A stretch of 15,150 bases of DNA from Eimeria necatrix (lineage: Eukaryota; Apicomplexa; Conoidasida; Eucoccidiorida; Eimeriidae). The notes under the pieces are model-generated. The model was not told the origin of the DNA and did not search any database. It worked only from the letters and a program-made list of their open reading frames with translations. This document shows positions 1-10,700 of this stretch, in pieces (the first letter of the stretch is position 1; every line of letters begins with the position of its first letter). Position numbers and translations under genes: made by a program. The stretch spans positions 2,260 to 17,409 of the forward strand of contig NW_013651773.1 of NCBI RefSeq assembly GCF_000499385.1, read 5' to 3'.

Positions 1-1744
1 AGATTATGCAGTATCGAGTGCCTTAAAGAGCACGATGCGTGTTACAGACAGAATAAGTAATCGCCTGAAACTAGCGTACTAGCTTGCGAGCATTTCGCTT
101 ACCTTAATGTAAGACGTTTACCATTTGTGTAGTAGGAAGCCTCAGTTGAAGTGGGAATTCGGCAGGTCATCGTCAAATTCGTTTTAAAAGAAAAAAATGC
201 AGTTACAAATCCGACACGGTCTACGGCTACGGCCAATGCAAGTAGCTTTTTTCAACTAAATGCCTTTCTTGATCCGTGTGCGGCCATCTGCATGATCAGC
301 GACTAGAATTTACATGAAACGTACGTTCGAATCCGATCAAGGGCAAAGCTAAGAATGTTCTAAGATTGCACAAAATGCACATCACGTAATCGATGCTCAT
401 CTTGTATCCTTTGGTCTCTCTTCGTGCTGCTGCCAAGAATTCAAAGTATCATACCTCATGCACTCAGACACTATGCCTGAAATATGTAACACTCTCGAGA
501 CACGCAGCCTGTCACAACCGCCCACAGGTCCTCTGCAAGAAACACAGCCGACCTAAAGACAACGAGCGAATGAATGCTACTCTTTCACACCTCAGTACTG
601 TTTGGCGCTGGCTTCACCTACAACAGAAATCTGCGACGCGAACCTTCAAACGGCACTTCAATTTTCGAGCAATTCTCTGTGCGGGAAGCTACCATGGTTA
701 CTAAACCAACATTAATAGAGATAGGCGATTTGAACTGCTTGTCCAATACAGTATTCTGAGTTTCCAACAAAAGGCTGACTTGAACATCTGACGCCGCTGC
801 GAATTCAGAGCAACCGCAATGGCGAAATCGCCACTTAACACAAACAACGGCAGCATCGCCGCTACCGTAACGTATTCCCCGCTACTTGCTTATCAACAGG
901 ACGTACTACCTTAACGTACAGCTTCGTACAAACACTTGTTTACGTAGTGCGTTTCACTTCAGCGACCCACAGATAACGCGGCGAACTAATGATCATGCGG
1001 TTCATCAAGCACCACGCTCGTTTGGTCGCCACATAGAATTTTGACGTCCAATAAAAAACGACAACAGGCAGCTCTCCAGACAGTTTGTATGAACGCAAAA
1101 CGAAGTGAGGCGCCTTCCCTGTATCCAGCTACAAGTGCAAGCGCCAGGGTTTCTTACGTTGCGCATGGGTGCGACTGTGATGCCTTTGCAGGCTCTCGAA
1201 ATATTTCGGGCCTTTGAGCAAACGCCAGCTAAGCCGAAAACTGCCCTGTAGCTTGGACGGTGCTCTCTTTGTAGCTCGCTGCATGCATGTTTGAGGAGCT
1301 AAGCGAAATCCATGAGCAAGGTAATTTCGAAAAACGTGAGTGAATCACACGCTTTTGGGACGGCCCCAGTGCTGCAAACCACAACACAGACGTCGACACA
1401 AGGATCGCGTCATTTCGGCCCCAAAATTGATTCCAGGCGCTATGTTTTTCCCAGTTGCCTCCAGCACTTTGCAACAATGGCTGAGCAAATACAACTGCGC
1501 ATCTATTTGACTTCGGCAAGCAAAGCCGTCAATATTCATCGTCAGGCGCTTCAACAAACGTGATGCACAACATAGGAAAGTAGGTCTTCGTCTGAAGCTG
1601 GTGCGCTTCTTCACCATAGTTATGCTCAGAGCAGAGTTGGCAGCACATGCAGCACGTTTAATTGCGTAGCCCAGCCCTATCGAGCAAGATTGCAACGCGG
1701 CGGCCTATATCCCGTGACAGCATATCGGCGTCTCATCATCTTAC
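1..1744. other. No gene found; possible continuation of the array
   Basis: No convincing exon, RNA gene or mobile element is visible. Module spacing would place a C site near 1275-1380. The only candidate there is 1349-1351 (minus CGT, Arg), with a poor acceptor ending AAAAG and donor gtgattc. Weak candidates also fall at 886-888 (CAA, donor gtagcg) and 218-220 (ACC, donor gtgtcg), at roughly the expected B and A distances. None is strong enough to call. Short open frames here show no family features. Confidence 0.4.
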
Positions 1745-1747
1745 TTC
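1745..1747 (-). CDS. Micro-exon A0, codon GAA (Glu where Gly is expected)
   Basis: The acceptor is aaccttgccttttcag and the donor gtaagatgatg, among the best splice sites of the whole array. By spacing it is an A-class (Gly) position, but the triplet is GAA, one base from GGA. It may be an interruption of the helix, the end of the helix, or a mutation. Confidence 0.68.
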
Positions 1748-4700
1748 CTGAAAAGGCAAGGTTTCTAAAGTACTTTTCTTGAGGTCTCTTTTCTCTCAAA
1801 ACTGGGTCAGCCTGTTGCGTACTGTTCAGCAGGCCGGTCGAGGCATGTGATCCACCTTGTAACATCTTGACCCGGCTGCTTTAAATCTTCTTGGTGCCCG
1901 CTAAACAACGACAGAAATAAATATGAGCACATCACAGTCGCAAGCAGCAGGACGCACACATCATCCCGCTGCACAAGAATGTACCCCTATCTCTCGTCGA
2001 GCCCAACTGCATCTCCGTATATCCGCCCATAAAGCACGTGGCTTAAGTGTTTTCCACATTACTGCGTGAAACTCTCAAAAACATTAAAGCGGCTGTCTTG
2101 TAGGTGGCCATGCGTCTGCTCTGCTGTAGGATCAACGAAAATAAAACGGTCACAGTAAAACAACAACTCGTAGCAGCTCGCTGGGTTGAGATAATACGGA
2201 CCAACGGAGATAGGCCGCGCAGCACCTTCCAGTCTGCAAATCACATTAACAGGACTATCGCTAAAATCATGTCTAGGGCCTCTTCAAAAACAGCCGTTGC
2301 GGATATAGATCACAAGATCGCTCAAACCCATCAGCGTTGGACATCGATATTCAAGGTCGTCTCTCTTCACCCACTCTCTGCACTCCGCGAAGAGCATCTT
2401 GTATCTTGGTCAAGCGTATTCCCTTGAAATGATGCCGTAGACTTTTGATTACCATAATTGGGCCATGCCTCAGGAAGGACCCTTAGCGAAACTTTTTAAC
2501 AGTTCGTTAGCCATGTTCTAAATATCAAACATGTGTCTCAACTTCAAGATAAGCCTACTCAGTCGTTTTGATATTTCAGCTTAATTTACTGCACAAATGT
2601 AGGTTTTGGTCTTGCGCTCAAGTCACTCTTAACATGCGATCGAGATATTTTGGGCCAGTCCTGGTGCTATGAAGATGCCTCGTACTGACTGCGCCCACGG
2701 ACGAAAAAGACATCACCCAAGGTGCAGCATGCCCCAACCTATCTATTCACAGGCCAGTATTTATATAGTAGAGAAGGAAACTAACTGGCGCCAGAGGTTT
2801 GTTACTCAGTGATGATTGGGTTTGCAAAAGAACGAAAGCCTCTGCACTGGCAACTGCTGAGATAGGGTCGGGCATCAAAATGTCATGCTGCCTTGCATCT
2901 ACCAACAGTGGAAACTGTACAAGCAAAGGGACAAAATGGCTGTCCTTTACGTGGTATCTACATGCCCCGAATTGTCAAAAGCGAATAACTTGAATGCAGG
3001 CTGATTCTGAGCTCTTAATTCAAACTTTCAAGCGGACTAGTCACCCAACGATAGAACACACTACATACGGGTACATATGGTTGCAATGTCCACAGTTTCC
3101 TAACAAGTCGCCTCCAGCAAAACTCACTCCCTGGAACACCGATCGTTTTCACATTCCAAAAGCAGTATGTGCCGCAGACTTTTGCGAGGCCTTTACGAAA
3201 TGATGCAAAAGGAAGCCAACGTCTCCAATGAATACAGCAGCACGTGCAGAATGATGGTGAATATGCTTTTGATGAATGCTTGTGCAAATACCACGACGGA
3301 GAATATAGGCAATAGGCACTAAGTGAAACAGCAGCCCCCACAGTTTCTTTAAAAACATAATTTCAAGTGAAAGGTATCATAGCCGTAAGGAAACAATTCA
3401 TGCTCAGCATGAGGTCTCCCCGAGAAAACTTTAGCCTGATTGTGCAAAAGTCGATCATTGCTTGGTAGTTCAGCGCATGCACGATTTGTCGCACTTTCAA
3501 TACTAAAGCGGTACTAGAAAAACAAGAAGATTCCCCCGAATATGTATGCTCATAGGAACAGCTAAAGCAGTGTCGACTGGAGCTCTGGTCCAAATTCTGT
3601 AGGATCATAAATGCATCCGCCTCTCTACATACTACCACCACAGCAATACTGTGAACTTGCTAATAGTTCTAAATTCAGACATGAGAACTGAACGGACACT
3701 AAGTGCGGAATCCCCCATAGCCTTAGAACAAGCGAAATTGCATCAAATCCTAAATTCTGCAACATCAGCTATCAATCACTAGCAATGCTTCTTATCACAT
3801 ACAGGCTGCACCAAAAGAAAGAGCGGATCTCTCACGCGCGCCCGTTGCCTTCCAAACGCAGCATATGACTTCAAGCTTTGGCAGCGGTATTTGGGAGTCC
3901 AGCGACTCAGACGATCACCATTTCATGTGAAGAATACACCAAAATACGATTATTTCTCAGCATGCTGCAAAAATTCTTGACAAGAAATATTGAGCGTCAC
4001 CCACTAGTTTCATTGCGCAGCTGTACCGACAACAAAGCTCTGCACGGAAGGCTTTTCCTTAATCGCTTGAACAGGCAATTCAAGTTCACTTAAGCGAGGA
4101 GCTGCAGGATTCCTCACGCCGACATGAGACACATCGAGCAAGCACCATCCCCATCAATCCAACGTCCCTCGAGCGCCCCTTTCTAAGGAAGGAAAAGCAC
4201 AGAACATCCTTCTGCATGCACTCACCAGCTGCGCCCGGAAAATGTGTCGACGTGCAACAGAGCAACGTGATGTAACAGCTGACGATCACAATACCAGCGG
4301 CATGCTCCGATATGAAACGTAAACGCATCTCAGCTTTTTGGTACTACATGCTTTACAAAGTTAAAATAAGCAAAGTGTCGGTCACATGCAGCTGCTGAAC
4401 GTATGGGCAAAAATGCTTCGCCCCTACGGTGACAGCTATTGTGAAGTCAAAGGATGTTGCAAACAACCAGAATGATCGTTATTCTCCACCCATTACAGAA
4501 AACTAACTATCGAAACAGCAGCAGTCTGCGAGCTAGCAAAGGCAGTTCACATGGATGACAGACTACCTCGTCCGTGAAGCAAAAACACCATAGCGTTTAC
4601 GGCACCGGGTAATAGTGAACACAAAACAACGCAATTGGTCAGTATCGCGCAGCGACACTAACCAATTGTGTGTACTGACCTCGACTTCCTAGATGCTTAC

Positions 4701-7700
4701 TCCCTGGATATAAATCTTCCAGTTACGACCTATATACATGTCTTGTTTGTGCTGATTGCTACCTAGACCTTCCATAGTAATTGCGAAAGCAGGACAGCAA
4801 CATGAGAAGCCCCTCAATTTATGTAAGGCGCCGCTGAATATGCTCTTAGCCTCGAAGACAAACACGAAAAGGAGTTCATACACCTAAACAGCGGGATGCA
4901 AGCATCATCTCCCTAAAATGATACAAGCTGCCGCCCCAGTTCAGCCAGCGTATAGGTTGCCCGGTTCACAGGCTTGGTGGTGATAGTTCCACAATGCTTG
5001 ACCATTTAAGCACTTGCCTATCATCGCCCTGGCACCTGGGCAAGCGCGCCATTTTGCACAACCAAAATGATGAGGAAAAAGAGCAAAGTGGCAAATTTCC
5101 AACAAGTGAAGAGACATGGAAGTGTAAAGCGAGCATGCAGCATTGCGCCGCCCTGCATGTAATACTAGCAAGAACTTAGTTACCCTAGTTTATCCACTTT
5201 GCTGATCGCATTTATTCCACACGTGAAAGCTAAGCAGGTTTCCATTCCGTTTGTCGTAGCTTTTACTGCACAAACAAAACCGCGTAAGGTGCGGAGGCCA
5301 ACTACCGTAGCCACCAAAAGTCACCACCATTGTTTCACGTACTGGCTGAACGCCACATGAAGCTTAATAAACATGTACCAAATACGCGTTCCTTTTCTTA
5401 TGAGCAGCTAATTGTCAACACCGCTTTTTGTTGAAATTTGTGCATCGAAGTAGCTGATCGGCATCTCGCCAGGGCAAAATGCATCGGACGCCAGGCAAGG
5501 AGTGACGCCGCCAAAATTCGTACGTTAGATAACAGGATAACAGAAGGTATCAGCGTTAATATTCAGCACGTTTTGTTCGTTAAAAGCATGTTCTCCATAT
5601 ACTATACACCACGTTAAACAGGAGCATTACGTGTGACCACCCTAGTCCACGTACAACGTACAAATACCTTAAACGAAAAAGGCATATTTAGCACAGCTGA
5701 CAACGTTGGAGTTAGGTGCTATTATGTGTTACTCTGAAGCAACAAAAGCGAAAATTCACAGCATGTGGGCTCACGGGCTGCACAAAAGCAATGCAATACT
5801 GTCCAAAAGCCCAGCGCGTCAAGTCCGCTGACATCTGCTCAGGAAGCGGCGCGTTTGACCTGAAGATGACTGGAAACGATTTGCTGTTGTTTCGGTACTA
5901 GTAGTCTGCTGCATCAAGAAGGCAAGCATCTGTCGCATGCAACTGGAAAGATCATTACCATCCCCATAAAGTTGTCGATACCTACGATCCCTGAAAAGCA
6001 GGAAACAAAATGATTGTGTTTCTCCTATCCAAAGCAGCATCCAATTTAAGCAGAACAGCTTTTGTTCCGACAGAGAGCGTCAGTGCATCGCCGCACCCCC
6101 CGTAGTTGTTTGGGGCCTCAACATGGCTGCAACGTACTCCCTGGGGAAACAACCCTCCATTATTACGTAACTTAAATCGAAGCTCGTCTCCAGTGCTGCT
6201 GAGGCAATATCGATGCAGTCGCGCGAGCAGAGATGATATGCAGAAATCTTCGCAAAATGTTCAAGAGGTCGCTGAAGGTGCATGAGCTCATGCAAACGTG
6301 CAAACACTGCGTGCACGAAAGCAGTGCTATCATAGTGCACAGACACCCAATTCTCATACTGCTGCAGAAAATGAACGGCACAAACTCAATTGAAGCAGCA
6401 CATGCTTTCCCAAACCACAAAGTGTTGACACATTCAAAAAAGTGTCCAAGTGAGCTGTCTAGAACCTCCCAGGCCGTTTGACCAAATGCTCTCTTTTGCC
6501 TCGAAAGTAGGCGAATGCGTGTCATTTTGCGCAACAAGAGCAGATGTGTACACCCTAATAAAAATGGAAAGCACCAGCACTCAGTTCTGCCTGAAAGATC
6601 TGGATGAATAGAGGGCGCGCGCAACACCCGCCGCTCCACACACTGCGCCGACGAAAATGTCGCCACTACGACCTCTTCACATTGCCTGTAAAATCTACAC
6701 AGGGAAGATACAAAAACATGCTTTTGTGCTTAATTCACTCAAAGCAAATACAATTATATCAGGCGATTTTCGGCAGCGTGTGTCGTAACGTACTGGCTGA
6801 ACGCCACAAGAAACGTGATAGGTCGAAGTGGTCGGAAGCATTTTCGTCAATGAGTCGTAACTGCTTTGAATATAATATCAAAAAGACAAACTCCCTCTGC
6901 GTCGTGTGATAGAGCCAAGCACTCCATGTTTAACGTTTACCGACTACGTTTGTAGCGAGACGTCGCATACCTCTCTTGCTGAATGTTTCCTGCTACTAAA
7001 AGACAGCAGGAGGAGGAAACATTCAGCAGGAAACCGCACTAGAGTTTTAACCTAGGAAATACCTTGAAAGCTGGGCTCGACTTAAAAGCCACTACAAACA
7101 TACAGCGAGCGTTTTCCAAATGTTTCCCAGTCAGTTGCTGCTCTGAAAGCACTGTCACAAAAATTTATACTGCATGTACGCACAGGCTTCGGATATATAT
7201 TGCAATATCCTTCATAGGCACTGCATGTCGCAGTCGCTAAGGACTATACAACAAGTAGCATGCATCGCATTGCAAAGGCGGCTGAAGTAGAGCTAGTCCT
7301 TCAGTACTTAGTGCTGTTTGCTGCTTTTAGAGAACAATGATGTGAGCATAATGTGTATTTAAATAGTGTATTATGAGGAAAATGGAAAGTAACAAGACAG
7401 AAATTCTACCAATGATTTGTCAACCTCAGCAACCTAGCTTGAAAAGATGCCGTCGTGTAGGTCAGATGTCGTTGCGTATGCAACACAACTATCAGGCACA
7501 TTCAATCCCCCCATGGCCATACGCTCAATAATGCTTTGACACCTTACAATTAGTGCAACTTACTCCCTGGTAAGTCTCTGCTGTTTACATGAAATGCATT
7601 CCTCTGAAGTGCCGGCCATTATTTTTTTGAAGCAACCGCTATAGGGGGAGAACAATAAAGCAAATCTCGCAACATGCGCATTAAGCCCATGACCATTAAT

Positions 7701-10700
7701 GGTTTTGATGCCTTAACGAACCTTGACACTAAAGGGTGCAAAGATTCCGCCGATTAGAACAACGAATTTCGTTTCCACACTTAAGTACAAGCGGATGGAA
7801 CCTAAATTCTTCGTGGACGTGCATAGATTCATTTGAACTCTGCATGGATGCTGCGGCCAGCAAACGCCTTGGCGAGACTTCCAGCACCCTGTACGCCTTT
7901 TGAGGAGCAGTTTATCCTTACCTCATATTGAGTGCAAAAGTCATTTACATTCATTTCTAATGTGAATGGGAAGATGCTAACAATACTGGAAAATTCTAGA
8001 AGCTGCGTGAACAAAAGAAGCACGCAATCCACACAACCATGCACGCCAACGTGACGAGAATATCACCCCACCAATGTCACACCTTGCAAATAGCAGTAAT
8101 CCCGAACCGATAAATAAACATCGTTTAATCCGCCATTCTTCAGCAAACAATCAGCCAACATGTTTAGAGGAAGTCGAAAATTTTACAGCTTCAACTATCA
8201 GGAATATTCGGTGTTTTCACATACAATCTGCATGCCACATGAGTGCGTGGACAACTTAAACAGCCACACATATTTTCCAAGGCGGAATACCCCAAATGTG
8301 GAGATCGGAGGTGAAGGGCAACGTCCCAGCCAAAGATGCTTTTTATACAACGCAAAAGGGAAAGACGTGATGTATGAAACAATGGGTTTCGCACCCACAC
8401 CCATGTGCCGGAGAGCAAGAAAACATGTAACACTTTTCTTACCTTAAAAACCAATAATGCCATTAGTACAAGCTATACTGTCCATGGAATGGGAGCTTCT
8501 ATTTGTGTGGAAAACATATGAGTTCGACCCAAAGCATAATTGTACAACCCAGGACTTCCATAGCGAAGACACAGTGTATTGCTCTGCACGGGAGCATCGA
8601 ACTGCATGCACTCACGGGCTGCACAGAAATAAAGCGACGTTGTCCGCAACAAAGACGTTTCAGAGCTGCTTACAGGCGCACAGCAAGAATCATGGTTTGC
8701 CAGGAGACGGCCGCCGTGGACATCCTTGTTTTTTGGTGTGCATTACTGTCGTATTCTTCAAAGCTACACTAGACCTATTCCGCGCAGTTCCGCAGAGCAC
8801 AGAAACACCATACTTAAAAGCAATGTTCATCTTTAAACCATAGGATATTATGTAACCCAAGCTGTTAATATTCAGGCCAGATGTTATTCCCCGTAGAATG
8901 CGAATATTAGAGGGATTCAAGCACTCTTCAATATCAAGCAATAATGCAGGACACTGGCACCCATTACATCTAGGCATTCCACTTCTATTGGGCCTTACCC
9001 CCTGGAAATGTGAGGGTCAAACAAATATACGTGCACTGCATGATCGTGTCGGTATCCGGCTAGCTCCTAGATAACAATTGCGCAGACACGAAATGACCCA
9101 TGAAAGATGCTTCAGAAGGTGTTGAGTAAGTTCTTGATGCTTGCAAATGGACTCCGCCGAATGTAGCCTAAATGCGCGTTAACAATTGACTACAAGCAAA
9201 GATGCCAACATTTCATTTGCTCAACATCGCGCTATCACTCGGCACAAATATTCCTCCCAGTACATATAGAAATGACAGAAAGGCATAAATTCAAATGCCT
9301 CTGCCGGGATTGTAGCAAGCACAATGTGACGGGTAGGTTCACCAGTATTCTAAAGTGGAGACTGGGAGGGGTTTTCTGTACGTTGTAAGATGTTTATCTG
9401 AGAGTCCACCATTGATTCATAATGTGCTGTATTGCAATTTCAACGCAATTGAAACGGACTCAACAACAGAGCCCAAAGCACCAACTTCGCGAGCCGAAAT
9501 AACGTGTGCGAAAGAGAAACGCACGGAGCATCTGGTGAACCGCACAACACGCTGGCAAGAGTATTGCAAGAAACGATATCCGCCTTGGTATCGGCAGTTA
9601 GTCCGATGCGTCAAATGGATGGATATTCAGTTGAGAGTTTACGCAAACTATGAAAAGCAAAGTCCCGCCAGTCCAAAATCTTTCCCAGCTTCAACAACCA
9701 ATAACTAAAATAGTGTCCCCACACTTACTGGCTTTAAAGGTTCCGCATTTTTTTTCCAAAAAGATCAGAACCTCTCATGAACCGCAAAACGACACGCTGT
9801 ACAAACCCCAAAAAAGCCAGACGTCCAATATTTCACTAGGCCTGCAATGAATAGGTGCGAAACATGTAATTTCCTGCCGATCACAAGCCTCTTGATAGTT
9901 ACATGATAACATGTAGCTACCACGCATGTAACTCATGAGAAAAAGCCACTTAAAAGATCAAACACATACCCTCATCTGCCGAAACATGTCTCATAACAAC
10001 TTCCAAAACGCCATTCGCTGAATCTATGAAACAGTTGTAGAAATCGACAACTATTGCGGCACATCATGCACACAGCTACTACCGCTGAAGCGTGTTCAAA
10101 TCGTTCTCCCCCACAAACCGCGTGACAAAAACGCTGCACTACGGCTACTCACTCTCTGCAGAGAAATGACGTAACGTGACACAGCGGCTGAAGGCTACAC
10201 AGCAAGCAGCATGCTGCGTTTTGAGACGGCAAGCGGATGCATTCTGGTCCTCTGGCATGCTTTTTAGAACGTCAATAAAGCCTTTATTTGGTCACACGCA
10301 ACTGCTGAGTGTTTTGGCAAGGGCGTGTTTCGTTTGCTTCGGTAGTTATTATATCGGTAAATAAAAATCGAAAACCGAATTCCTCCTATTCGCTCATCCA
10401 CCGCAGGCCACTTATTAAGAAATTAGCCCAGACGCTTCGTTATTCACTTTTCCCTTGCTGATCGGTAGCTCGCAAAAGCAGTTGAGGCAGACGGATTGGC
10501 GGATGTAAGATCCGATGCAGAGCCGCCACATTTAGCACCACAGGGCACTTACCCCCTGATAAAAAGAGCCTCCAACTGTCGATACATGTTCAGGCTTCAT
10601 TGCTGCGCGTCGACTAACAGGGGTCTGAGTGGTGTCTTTAGCACGCTGCTGGCGCATTGAATTCAGTTCGATTGCTGCCTTATTGCTATGAATGCGTGTA

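Noticed and set aside
2782..2784. Composite site TTA as an alternative C0
   Set aside because: The donor gtttcc is poor. The site at 2686-2688 has a better donor and a better pyrimidine tract.
3629..3631. Composite site TAT between A1 and B1
   Set aside because: Moderate splice sites, but no counterpart in other modules, and it would break the Gly-X-Y register.
4381..4400. Candidate C1 site around cagctgctgaac
   Set aside because: No GT donor three bases after an AG. The site at 4226-4228 has a full acceptor and the C-class donor.
6172..6666. 164-codon open frame, minus strand
   Set aside because: The longest frame here, but it shows no family motif. Its Cys and hydrophobic content looks like translated intron. 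No matching frame is seen in other modules.
9545..9560. Composite site with triplet CGT near 9549
   Set aside because: The donor gttgtg is poor and the position does not fit module spacing.
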